Positions 26,174 through 33,619 of a stretch of DNA of 64,000 nucleotides are shown here, piece by piece. Source of the stretch: Marinobacter mobilis (lineage in GTDB: Bacteria > Pseudomonadota > Gammaproteobacteria > Pseudomonadales > Oleiphilaceae); NCBI RefSeq assembly GCF_900106945.1, contig NZ_FNNE01000002.1:248001-312000 (forward strand). Direction: 5' to 3'. The notes below the pieces were generated by a model that worked only from the letters and a program-made list of their open reading frames with translations, did no database searches and was not told the DNA's origin. The first letter of the stretch is position 1. Every line of letters starts with the position of its first letter. A program made the translations under genes and the position numbers.

Positions 26174-27217
26174 ATGATTTTTCGTCAGCTATTTGATGAT
26201 GTGTCGTCCACTTATACCTATGTTCTGGCGGACGAAGTCTGCAAGCAGGCGCTGGTTATCGACCCGGTGTTTTCCCGGGCCAGACGTGACCTTGCCTTGC
26301 TGGACGAGCTGGGCCTTGAGCTGGCCCTGGTTGTCGATACCCACGCCCACGCCGACCACATCACCGCCGCCTGGCTGTTGAAGCAGAAAACCGGCTGCCG
26401 GATTGCCTCAGCCAAGGCGATCGGGGCGAAGTATGTGGATGATTATCTGGAGGATGGCCAGCTCTTCGGGGTCGACGGCGTGCGGATGAAAGCCATCGCA
26501 ACGCCCGGTCATACGGACGGGTGTATGAGCTATGTTCTGGAGGATCAGTCCATGGTGTTTACTGGCGATGCCCTGTTAATCCGGGGGTGTGGCCGCAGCG
26601 ACTTTCAGCAGGGTAATGCCCATAAGCTGTTTGAGTCGATCACCCAGCGACTGTTTGCGCTGCCGGACGACTGTCTGGTCTATCCGGCCCACGATTATAA
26701 CGGCCGCAACGTCAGTTCCATCGGTGAGGAAAAAGCGTTTAATGCCCGTGTCGGGGCTGGTGCTAATGAAACTGACTTTGTCGAATACATGATGGCAATG
26801 AAGCTGCCGCACCCGAAGTTGATCGATGAAGCTGTACCCGCAAACCTCCGCAGTGGTTGCCCGCAAGATGGCAAGCTGCCAGAGGAGCCCGACTGGGCCG
26901 ATATTCACCTGTCTTATGCGGGCGTTCCCGAGGTTGATCACGAATGGCTTGAGCACCACATGGGCGAGGTCACCGTGCTGGATGTCCGGCTGGATGAGGA
27001 AATCAAAGAGACTCCCGCAGCCGGTGTTCTCATTGATGTGCAGATTCCCCTGGACCAGCTCCGTGATCGGGTGGCCGAATTGCCCACCGACAAACCCATT
27101 GTTGCGCTTTGCCGTTCGGGGCGCCGGTCGGCCATGGCGGTGAACATCCTGCGGGAGAAAGGGTTCGACAGAGTCGCCAGCCTGAGTCGCGGTCTGTTGT
27201 CGGTTTCGGGGCATTAA
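26174..27217 (+). CDS. Persulfide dioxygenase-rhodanese fusion protein
   Basis: A 347-residue two-domain protein. The N-terminal MBL-fold domain (residues 1-235) has H57-x-H59-x-D61-H62 ('DTHAHADHITAAW'), 'ATPGHTDGCMSYV' and 'PAHDYNGRNVSSIGEE', characteristic of ETHE1-type persulfide dioxygenase. The C-terminal rhodanese domain (about 260-345) has the active-site loop 'VALCRSGRRSAMAV' with its cysteine. Such fusions (PRF type) couple sulfane-sulfur transfer to oxidation to sulfite. It is the second dioxygenase of the cluster, separated from the SulP gene by about 100 bp. GAGGG upstream supports the ATG at 26174. Confidence 0.9.
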   Translation: MIFRQLFDDVSSTYTYVLADEVCKQALVIDPVFSRARRDLALLDELGLELALVVDTHAHADHITAAWLLKQKTGCRIASAKAIGAKYVDDYLEDGQLFGVDGVRMKAIATPGHTDGCMSYVLEDQSMVFTGDALLIRGCGRSDFQQGNAHKLFESITQRLFALPDDCLVYPAHDYNGRNVSSIGEEKAFNARVGAGANETDFVEYMMAMKLPHPKLIDEAVPANLRSGCPQDGKLPEEPDWADIHLSYAGVPEVDHEWLEHHMGEVTVLDVRLDEEIKETPAAGVLIDVQIPLDQLRDRVAELPTDKPIVALCRSGRRSAMAVNILREKGFDRVASLSRGLLSVSGH

Positions 27218-27247
27218 TGGCGCCCGGTCAGGCCGACCTGGCGCCAT
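27217..27247 (+). terminator. Hairpin after the persulfide dioxygenase-rhodanese gene
   Basis: An 8-bp inverted repeat, ATGGCGCC (27217-27224) and GGCGCCAT (27240-27247), starts at the stop codon and sits between two convergent genes. It lacks a T-run on either strand, so it may be a weak or bidirectional terminator or merely an RNA 3'-end hairpin. Confidence 0.35.
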
Positions 27248-27259
27248 CAGACGTCCTGA

Positions 27260-27610
27260 TTACTTGTCTTCCAGTTCCTCGCAGCGCTCCATCAAGCGCG
27301 CACGACGCTCCTCATGGCGTTGCTGCCATTCCTGCTTCTGCTCCTGGTGGATTTCGTCCCAGGTCTGGCGCTGCTCATCGGTGAGTGCCAGGCGGTCAGC
27401 CATTTCCGCCCAGCGGGCTTCCCTGCGTTCGTGGCGTTCTTCCCGGTCGAACCGTGGGTCACCGGACTGCAGGCGCTCACACATTTGCTCCGGTGACAGG
27501 CGGGGATGGTCACCCTGGCCGTGACGGTCGGCATAGGCAGCCGGCGCGGCCAGAATGGCAGAACACAGCAGGGCCGGGGCCAGGAAACGGGTCAGCTTGT
27601 TTGATGTCAT
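27260..27610 (-). CDS. CpxP/Spy-like periplasmic protein
   Basis: A 116-residue protein with a signal peptide (cleavage near 'AAPAAYADR') and a highly charged helical mature part containing an LTxxQ-like motif ('ALTDEQRQTWDEI'), as in CpxP and Spy. CpxP-type proteins dampen the CpxA sensor and bind misfolded envelope proteins. It is divergent from the CpxR-like gene with a candidate CpxR box between them, the same arrangement as in enterobacteria. The resemblance is by motif and context rather than close similarity. Confidence 0.7.
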   Translation of the reverse strand: MTSNKLTRFLAPALLCSAILAAPAAYADRHGQGDHPRLSPEQMCERLQSGDPRFDREERHERREARWAEMADRLALTDEQRQTWDEIHQEQKQEWQQRHEERRARLMERCEELEDK

Positions 27611-27685
27611 GATTTAACTCCAGTGATTGTGTGTCGATTCCAGAACCAGTCTAGTTGCCGTTTTGTCAGCGGTTGTCAGGGCTGT

Positions 27686-27701
27686 GTAAAGGTTGTGCAA
27701 A
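27686..27701. promoter_or_regulatory. Candidate CpxR-type direct repeat
   Basis: GTAAA at 27686 and GCAAA at 27697 form a direct repeat with an 11-bp period (GTAAA-N6-GCAAA), close to the CpxR consensus GTAAA-N5-GTAAA. It lies in the divergent region between the CpxP-like and CpxR-like genes. A TAGAAT -10 element follows at 27741 on the plus strand without a good -35, as expected of an activator-dependent promoter. Confidence 0.45.
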
Positions 27702-27773
27702 GGCGCAGCCCGCGTGGGCGGGCATGTTCTGCCCCCGTGCTAGAATCCTTTCAGGCGGATAGTGGGGGACTAC

Positions 27774-28460
27774 GTGCAAAACCGGGTGCTGTTGATTGAA
27801 GACGACGATGAGCTGAGGACATTACTTGCACGCTACCTCAGCGGGCAGGGGTTCACGGTTCGGGAAGCCGCCAATGGTCAGGACGGTCTGTCGCTGGCGG
27901 AAGATCATCTGTGTGATGTGGTGGTGCTGGACATCATGCTGCCTGACATCAATGGCCTGGAGGTGCTTCGGCAGCTCAGGGCGCGAACTCACTTGCCAGT
28001 GGTCCTGCTGACCGCCCGCGGTGATGAAACTGACCGAATCGTTGGCTTTGAGGTCGGCGCCGATGATTATATTCCCAAGCCCTGTAACCCCCGTGAGCTG
28101 GTGGCTCGTTTGCAGGCCCTGTTACGAAGGGTCAATTGGGATCAGAAAGTGGAGCGCGCTGAGGCACGGCAGGTCGGTGATCTGACCATCGAGGCTGACC
28201 GGCGCCGGGTGTTGCTGCAGGGGGTCCCGCTTGAACTGACCGCAACCGAATATGAAGTGCTTCAGGTGCTGCTGGCCCATGCCGGCAGTGTGGTTCGCAA
28301 GAACGACCTGATGCAGTGGGCGCTTGGCCGACGGCTGGCCAGCCACGATCGTACCCTGGACATGCACATCAGCAATCTGCGTCGCAAACTGGGGGATGAC
28401 CGTCAGTACCGTATCGAAACCGTCAGGGGGCTTGGTTACAGCTATCGGGTGGCGGTATGA
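27774..28460 (+). CDS. cpxR: OmpR/PhoB-family response regulator, CpxR-like
   Basis: A two-domain regulator of about 228 residues. The receiver domain has the acidic pocket 'LLIEDDDEL', the phosphoacceptor D53 in 'VVLDIMLPD' and the switch lysine in 'DDYIPKPCNPRELVARL'. The C-terminal winged helix ('LELTATEYEVLQVLLAH...DMHISNLRRKLGDD') resembles CpxR. The likely start is a GTG at 27774 preceded by GGGGGA; a GTG twelve bases earlier is possible. It overlaps the sensor kinase gene by four bases and is divergent from the CpxP-like gene. It should activate its own locus in response to envelope stress. Confidence 0.88.
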   Translation: MQNRVLLIEDDDELRTLLARYLSGQGFTVREAANGQDGLSLAEDHLCDVVVLDIMLPDINGLEVLRQLRARTHLPVVLLTARGDETDRIVGFEVGADDYIPKPCNPRELVARLQALLRRVNWDQKVERAEARQVGDLTIEADRRRVLLQGVPLELTATEYEVLQVLLAHAGSVVRKNDLMQWALGRRLASHDRTLDMHISNLRRKLGDDRQYRIETVRGLGYSYRVAV

Positions 28461-29797
28461 GTCAACGCAGACGGCTGTTTCCGCTGTTCTGGCGGATCTT
28501 TCTGATGATCTGGCTGGCCATGGCGGTCACCGTGGTGACCAGCAACCTGGTTACCCGTGAACTGATCGAGCGGGAACGGTCCGGTATTGAACGCCAGAAA
28601 GAACTGCGTCAGGTGGGGGAGGAAGCGATCAGGATCCGTGAGCATCAGGGCCACAGCGACATGCGCCGCTATCTGTTTCAGCAGGGGCAGGCACTGGATC
28701 TGCGGATTGTGTTGCTTGACGGAGAGGCGGAAGAACGTATTCCCGATGAGATTCGCAAGAGGATCGATCAGGGCTGGCATCATCAGCGCCCTGCGGTACT
28801 GGAGTTTGGGGATGAGTATCGGCTGGTGGCCTGGCCAAGGGCCGGGGCGGCCGGGTGGCTGGATCCCAGGTTGTTCCGGTTGGTTGAGTGGGGGCTGGCG
28901 ATGGTACTGGTGTCGCTGGCCTGTTGGTGGGTGGCGCGTCTGATCGCGCGGCCTCTGCGTCATATGGAACGCACCGCCCGGTCGATTGCGGGGGGCAACC
29001 GTTCATTGCGGGTTGGTCGAAGGATCGCCGACCGTCTGGATGAAATCGGCGCCCTGGCCACGGCATTCAACGACATGACCGATCAGCTTTGCCATCTGCT
29101 CGAACGTCAGAAACATCTGCTCCGTGATATTTCCCATGATCTCAGGACGCCCCTGATGCGTCAGCGCGTAGCCATTGAGCTGGCGTCAGAGAATGGTGCT
29201 GACCCGGAGTTGATGGCAAGTATCCTGCGACAGAATGAACGCCTGGAAGGCATGACGGCGCAGATCCTGTCGCTCTATCAGGTGCTCGAACAAGGGGTGG
29301 AATTCGAGCGGGAAGGTATTCCGCCGGTGCAGTTGTTGCAGGAAGTGCTAGCCGATGCAGCGGACTATGCCGAACAACAGGGGGTGGATTGCCATCTGGA
29401 TGCCTCGGCCGGCAGTACCCGTGTTCTGGTGCTGGTGGACGGTCTTTTTCTGCGGCGGGCACTGGATAATGTGCTTCAGAATGCCCTTGACCATACACCG
29501 CCAGGCGGGGTGGTGGCGTGTTCGGTAGCTGTGGCCGGTGACGCGGTCGTAATTTCAGTCCACGATCAGGGGGCGGGGGTCTCGAAGGAGAGTCTGTCGC
29601 ACCTGTTTGAGCCATTTTATCGAGCCGATAAGGCTCGCTCTGGCCAGGGCTGGGGGCTCGGGTTGGCCATCGCGCGGGCCATAGTGGAGGCCCATGATGG
29701 TACCATTGGTGCCCAAAACGGCGCGGATCAGTCGCCGGGGGACGCGGGCCGGGGGTTAATCGTGACGATCACCTTGCCGCTGTTTGCCGGAGTCTGA
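28457..29797 (+). CDS. cpxA: Sensor histidine kinase, CpxA-like
   Basis: A 446-residue membrane kinase. A first transmembrane helix (about residues 13-33), a periplasmic sensor loop, a second helix (about 137-160), a HAMP domain ('ARLIARPLRHMERTARSIAGGNRSLRVG'), the dimerisation box with phospho-acceptor His near 227 ('LRDISHDLRTPLMRQR') and an ATPase domain ('NVLQNALDHTPPGG', 'GWGLGLAIARAI') are all visible. The gene order and homology to CpxA suggest sensing of envelope damage. Its last 42 bases overlap the convergent 77-aa gene. Confidence 0.9.
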   Translation: MSQRRRLFPLFWRIFLMIWLAMAVTVVTSNLVTRELIERERSGIERQKELRQVGEEAIRIREHQGHSDMRRYLFQQGQALDLRIVLLDGEAEERIPDEIRKRIDQGWHHQRPAVLEFGDEYRLVAWPRAGAAGWLDPRLFRLVEWGLAMVLVSLACWWVARLIARPLRHMERTARSIAGGNRSLRVGRRIADRLDEIGALATAFNDMTDQLCHLLERQKHLLRDISHDLRTPLMRQRVAIELASENGADPELMASILRQNERLEGMTAQILSLYQVLEQGVEFEREGIPPVQLLQEVLADAADYAEQQGVDCHLDASAGSTRVLVLVDGLFLRRALDNVLQNALDHTPPGGVVACSVAVAGDAVVISVHDQGAGVSKESLSHLFEPFYRADKARSGQGWGLGLAIARAIVEAHDGTIGAQNGADQSPGDAGRGLIVTITLPLFAGV

Positions 29798-29989
29798 GGC
29801 GGAGGCCTCCGTCACCGCGGATTCTTCAGGTGCTTCGGGTTCTTCAGGATCTTGCGGCAGCAGTTGATTCGCCTTTGAAAAATCAATACCTTCCTGCAGC
29901 TCGCCTTCGCTGAAGCGGAATCCGCAGCCGGCTTTTTTAAGCTTTGCGGCCGGGGCGGTTCCGGCGGGGGAGGATGTATTCGTCGACAT
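29756..29989 (-). CDS. Conserved hypothetical 77-aa protein
   Basis: A short acidic protein: an Ala/Thr-rich start, then 'KLKKAGCGFRFSEGELQEGIDFS', then a Pro/Glu-rich tail that is probably disordered. No known domain. A very good AAGGAG site six bases before the ATG supports it as a real gene. It overlaps the 3' end of the kinase gene by 42 bp on the opposite strand and starts 44 bp from the divergent yigZ. Confidence 0.6.
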   Translation of the reverse strand: MSTNTSSPAGTAPAAKLKKAGCGFRFSEGELQEGIDFSKANQLLPQDPEEPEAPEESAVTEASASDSGKQRQGDRHD

Positions 29990-30033
29990 CGTTGGCTCCT
30001 TGTCCGGCCATCGGTACGTCAGGACTATTCGAC

Positions 30034-30639
30034 ATGGCCAAAGATTATCCCATACCCGCCGGTTTCCTGGAATGCGAAACCGAGGTGAAGAAAAGCCGTT
30101 TCATTGCCCGGGTTGCTCCGGTCTCAAATCGGGATGATGTGCGTGGCTACGTCGATCAGGCTCATCTGGACCATCCTGATGCCCGCCATGTCTGCTGGGC
30201 CTATCAGATCGGTCGGCCCGGCGCTGCGGCCGAGGCCGCAATGAATGACGCCGGAGAGCCGTCAGGCACCGCGGGCAAACCCATTCTCAATGTCATCCAG
30301 CATAAGGATATGGGGGATGTGCTGGTCATCGTGATCCGCTATTTTGGGGGTATCAAACTGGGCGCCGGCGGGCTGGTCCGGGCTTATGCCGGTGCTGCCG
30401 AGTCAGTATTGTCCCAGGTCGGCCGGGTAATCCAGCCGGCGCTGGAAGATCTGGATGTTGACATGGGGTTTGCCGATGAACAATCCCTGCGGCACTGGTG
30501 CCAACAGCACAGCGCCCAGGTGGATGAGGTGGGTTATGGAGCCTCTGTCAGCGCCACGGTGCGAGTACCTGTGGATGCCCTGGACTTGTTCACGGCATTC
30601 TGTGATGCCCATAAAATACGGTACAGTAAGAAGCAGTAA
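30034..30639 (+). CDS. yigZ: YigZ/IMPACT family protein
   Basis: A 201-residue protein with the UPF0029 N-terminal domain: 'VKKSRFIARVAPV', 'HPDARHVCWAYQIGRP', 'NDAGEPSGTAGKPILNVIQ' and 'VIVIRYFGGIKLGAGGLVRAYAGA'. The family is related to eukaryotic IMPACT, which inhibits GCN2; the bacterial role is unclear. The ATG at 30034 matches the family N-terminus. Confidence 0.9.
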   Translation: MAKDYPIPAGFLECETEVKKSRFIARVAPVSNRDDVRGYVDQAHLDHPDARHVCWAYQIGRPGAAAEAAMNDAGEPSGTAGKPILNVIQHKDMGDVLVIVIRYFGGIKLGAGGLVRAYAGAAESVLSQVGRVIQPALEDLDVDMGFADEQSLRHWCQQHSAQVDEVGYGASVSATVRVPVDALDLFTAFCDAHKIRYSKKQ

Positions 30640-30708
30640 GGGCTGGAATCACCGGTGTCTTTGCCGGTCAGACTTTATAGGCAAACTGGTCAGTGTGGAG
30701 TAGAAACT

Positions 30709-31239
30709 ATGCGTATCACTCATTTCGCCCTCGTCGCTTGCCTGATGCTGAGCGGCTGCGCAGCAAACGTTGTGACTGATTACGATGCCTCAGCGGACTT
30801 TGACCGTTACCGTAGCTGGGCGTTTGCTTCAGGGCAGCAGCACGAAGGCTTTCTGTCCCTCGACAGTGCGCGGGTAGAGCAGGCCCTGGAGCGGGAGCTG
30901 GCGGCCAAACAACTGACGGTACAGACCTCGGATCAGGCTGATCTGCTGGTGTCGTATCAGGTGGTCCAGCAGGAGCGGCTGGAGACCTATGGCCTTTCCT
31001 ACGGTCTGGGCTTCGGTCGCGGTAACTTTGGTTGGGGAATCTCCACCGCGCCGCCGGTACGTGAGGTGACCGAAGGCAAGCTGGTGGTAAATCTGGCCGA
31101 TCGCGAAACCGGCAAAGTGGTTTGGCAGGCGATCAGCAAACGTTACCTCAATGAAAATCAGAGCCCGGAAACCCGCAGTGAGCTGATCGACGAATCGGTC
31201 ACTGATATGTTTGCGGAGTATCCTCCGGCCCTGAACTGA
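30709..31239 (+). CDS. DUF4136 domain lipoprotein
   Basis: A 176-residue lipoprotein: the signal peptide ends in 'CLMLSGCAANV', giving lipidation at that cysteine. The mature protein has the DUF4136 pattern ('DYDASADFDRYRSWAF', 'LLVSYQVVQQERLE', 'GKLVVNLADRETGKVVWQAIS'). Its role in the envelope is unknown. The ATG at 30709 is chosen for the lipobox. Confidence 0.85.
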   Translation: MRITHFALVACLMLSGCAANVVTDYDASADFDRYRSWAFASGQQHEGFLSLDSARVEQALERELAAKQLTVQTSDQADLLVSYQVVQQERLETYGLSYGLGFGRGNFGWGISTAPPVREVTEGKLVVNLADRETGKVVWQAISKRYLNENQSPETRSELIDESVTDMFAEYPPALN

Positions 31240-31267
31240 GCCATCAATTTCCACGTCTGGATGTGCA

Positions 31268-31633
31268 ATGAAAAAACAGTCACTCAAGGACCTTGGCGGT
31301 CTGGTGTATTCAACCGATCAGGGCCGGATGTGCCCTGAATGCCGTCACCCGGTTGAGCAATGTCAGTGCAGGACGGCGGCTCGCCCGGTAGGTGATGGTG
31401 TGGTTCGTGTCAGCCGGGAAACCAAGGGTCGTAAAGGGAAGGGGGTGACACTGGTGACCGGAATTCCGTTGGATGATGCGCCGCTGAAGGCCTTCGCCAA
31501 GGTGCTCAAGGCGCGCTGTGGCACCGGAGGTACCGTCAAAGAGGGTGTGGTGGAGATCCAGGGGGACCAGCGCGACATTCTGGTCCCGCTATTGCAGGCA
31601 GAAGGCTGGGTGGTCAAAAAGGCTGGAGGCTAG
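31268..31633 (+). CDS. yciH: SUI1/YciH family translation factor
   Basis: A 121-residue protein with an N-terminal cysteine cluster ('CPECRHPVEQCQC', possibly zinc-binding) and a C-terminal SUI1 domain ('VTLVTGIPLDDAPLKAFAKVLKARCGTGGTVKEGVVEIQGDQRD'). SUI1 proteins are the bacterial relatives of eIF1 and may improve the fidelity of initiation. It lies 28 bp after the DUF4136 gene and may share its transcript. Confidence 0.93.
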   Translation: MKKQSLKDLGGLVYSTDQGRMCPECRHPVEQCQCRTAARPVGDGVVRVSRETKGRKGKGVTLVTGIPLDDAPLKAFAKVLKARCGTGGTVKEGVVEIQGDQRDILVPLLQAEGWVVKKAGG

Positions 31634-31725
31634 GCTCGGGCTGGCCGAAGGTCGTCGATCATTCAGTACCATGGACCGCTATGATGGTGGTTTCGACAGG
31701 TAGAAGTTGCAGCGGAGGATAGTGA

Positions 31726-32982
31726 ATGCACGTTCTGGTAATGGGAGCCGGAGTGGTCGGTATTACATCGGCCTGGTATCTGCGCAAGGCGGGTTATGAC
31801 GTCACCGTTGTGGACCGTCAGAGCAAGGCCGGACTGGAGACAAGCTTCGCCAATGGCGGCCAGATTTCCGTATCCCATGCTGAACCCTGGGCGAACCCTT
31901 CCGCGCCGCTGAAGGTGTTGAAATGGCTGAGCCAGCCAGAGGCCCCGCTGTTGTTCAAACCTCGTCTGGACCCGGCCCAATGGCGCTGGGCGATCAGTTT
32001 TCTGAGTCAATGTACGGCGTCGAAAGCCGCTTACAACATTCGCCAGATGGTTAATCTGGGCACCTACAGTCGTTCCTGTCTGCAGGCGCTGCGGGATGAA
32101 ACCGGTATTCAGTACGATCAGCTTAGCAAAGGCATTCTGCACTTCTATACCAGCCATTCGGAATTCGAGGCTGCACTGGAGCCGTCGCGGCTGATGAGGG
32201 AGCTGGGCTGCGATCGCCAGGTGGTGGATGCAAACCAGGCCGTAGAACTGGAACCTGCGCTGGCTCCGTTCAAACACCGTATTGCCGGAGCCACTTACAC
32301 GTCTGAGGATGAATCCGGCGATGCCCGTAAATTCACTCAGGCCCTGGCGGCTCAGGCTGAGGCCGCCGGTGTCGAGTTCCGCTACAGCACCGACATCCTC
32401 GGTTTTGACCACACCCGGGACCGAATTCTGGGGGTTCATACCCTGAAAGACGGGCTCCACGAGACCCTGCGGGCGGACAGCTATGTCCTCAGCCTGGGAA
32501 GCTTCAGTGCCATTCTGGCACGGCAGTTGGGTCTGACCCTCAATATTTACCCGGCCAAAGGGTATTCGATTACGGTGCCCGTGAAGAATGAAGACGCCGC
32601 CTACGAGGTCAGCCTCACTGACGATGAGTACAAACTGGTGTATTCGAGGCTGGGGGACCGGTTACGGATAGCCGGTACGGCGGAGCTGAATGGATACAGC
32701 CGGGACCTGAATCCGGCCCGTTGTCGCGCCATTGTCCGCCGCTGCGCCGAACTGATGCCGGATGCCGGCTATTGGGACGACGCCAGCTATTGGACCGGTT
32801 TACGCCCGGCTACGCCATCCAATGTGCCGTACATCGGGCGCAGCCATTACGGTAATCTGTTCCTCAATACCGGTCACGGCACTCTGGGGTGGACCCATTC
32901 CTGCGGCTCCGGTTCGGCCCTGGCCGAGATTGTTCAGGGGCGTCGCCCGGAGGTCGATTTCGCGTTCACTGGGCTGGCTTGA
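31726..32982 (+). CDS. dadA: D-amino acid dehydrogenase small subunit (DadA)
   Basis: A 418-residue FAD enzyme with the N-terminal motif 'VLVMGAGVVGITSAWYL', the DadA segment 'FANGGQISVSHAEPWANP' and the C-terminal 'NTGHGTLGWTHSCGSG'. It oxidises D-amino acids, mainly D-alanine, to 2-oxo acids and ammonia, passing electrons to the respiratory chain. GGAGG before the ATG supports the start. No alanine racemase (dadX) lies beside it, unlike many dad operons. Confidence 0.93.
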   Translation: MHVLVMGAGVVGITSAWYLRKAGYDVTVVDRQSKAGLETSFANGGQISVSHAEPWANPSAPLKVLKWLSQPEAPLLFKPRLDPAQWRWAISFLSQCTASKAAYNIRQMVNLGTYSRSCLQALRDETGIQYDQLSKGILHFYTSHSEFEAALEPSRLMRELGCDRQVVDANQAVELEPALAPFKHRIAGATYTSEDESGDARKFTQALAAQAEAAGVEFRYSTDILGFDHTRDRILGVHTLKDGLHETLRADSYVLSLGSFSAILARQLGLTLNIYPAKGYSITVPVKNEDAAYEVSLTDDEYKLVYSRLGDRLRIAGTAELNGYSRDLNPARCRAIVRRCAELMPDAGYWDDASYWTGLRPATPSNVPYIGRSHYGNLFLNTGHGTLGWTHSCGSGSALAEIVQGRRPEVDFAFTGLA

Positions 32983-32996
32983 GAAACCGTGTTACC

Positions 32997-33025
32997 GTAA
33001 CCGGATGCCCGTGACGTCCGGTTAC
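32997..33025 (+). terminator. Likely terminator after dadA
   Basis: A 9-bp inverted repeat, GTAACCGGA (32997-33005) and TCCGGTTAC (33017-33025), is followed on the plus strand by TGCTTCTTCTT. It starts 15 bp after the dadA stop and reaches the end of the convergent gene. Confidence 0.45.
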
Positions 33026-33495
33026 TGCTTCTTCTTCCGCACGTACAGTACCTTGCGTACTTTAGCGACCAGTTCACCCTGTTCGTCAGTGATGTTTACG
33101 TCCCACTCCGGCAAGTGCTTACTGCCATCGGCTGTGGCCTGAATGATGTCCTCCAGGCGTTCGTCGGTGACTTCAAAGTAGGCCGAAACAGTTCCACGTC
33201 CCGGGCGTACGAATTCGATGCTGGCGGATTTGTCCCAGACTACGTAGTCCTTGCCCAGCCGGTTCATCAGCAACAGCATGTACATCGGATCGACCATGCT
33301 GTAGAGCGACCCACCGAAGTGGGTGCCCACATAGTTGGTGTTGTACCAGTTCAGCTTCATCTCGACCGCAGCGGAGCGGTAGTCGTCGTCGATGTGGGTG
33401 ACGCGCACGCCCGCGCCCAGGTATGGGCCGTAAACGTTGATGATCTTGCGAATGCCGCTGGGGCTGCTGATCCAGTGCCGAAGCTTTGACATCAT
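33022..33495 (-). CDS. DUF4442 (hot-dog, thioesterase-like) protein
   Basis: A 157-residue protein with the DUF4442 hot-dog fold pattern ('RSAAVEMKLNWYNTNYVGTHFGGSLYSMVDPMYMLLLM...SIEFVRPGRGTVSAYFEV'). Its relatives include acyl-CoA thioesterases and uncharacterised proteins. It is immediately downstream (125 bp) of a fatty acyl-CoA ligase on the same strand, so it may hydrolyse an acyl-CoA, but no substrate can be named. The first of two consecutive ATGs is used, with GAGGG nine bases upstream. Confidence 0.8.
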   Translation of the reverse strand: MMSKLRHWISSPSGIRKIINVYGPYLGAGVRVTHIDDDYRSAAVEMKLNWYNTNYVGTHFGGSLYSMVDPMYMLLLMNRLGKDYVVWDKSASIEFVRPGRGTVSAYFEVTDERLEDIIQATADGSKHLPEWDVNITDEQGELVAKVRKVLYVRKKKQ

Positions 33496-33619
33496 GGCGA
33501 AGGTCCCTCGACGTCAGGTTGGAGGATGTCTGAAGCCGGACGCTTCAGGCGAAGGCATCGGATTATAGCGGGACTGGAAGGCAGATGCCCGCAGGTCAGC
33601 GCCTGCGGGCATAGATTGA

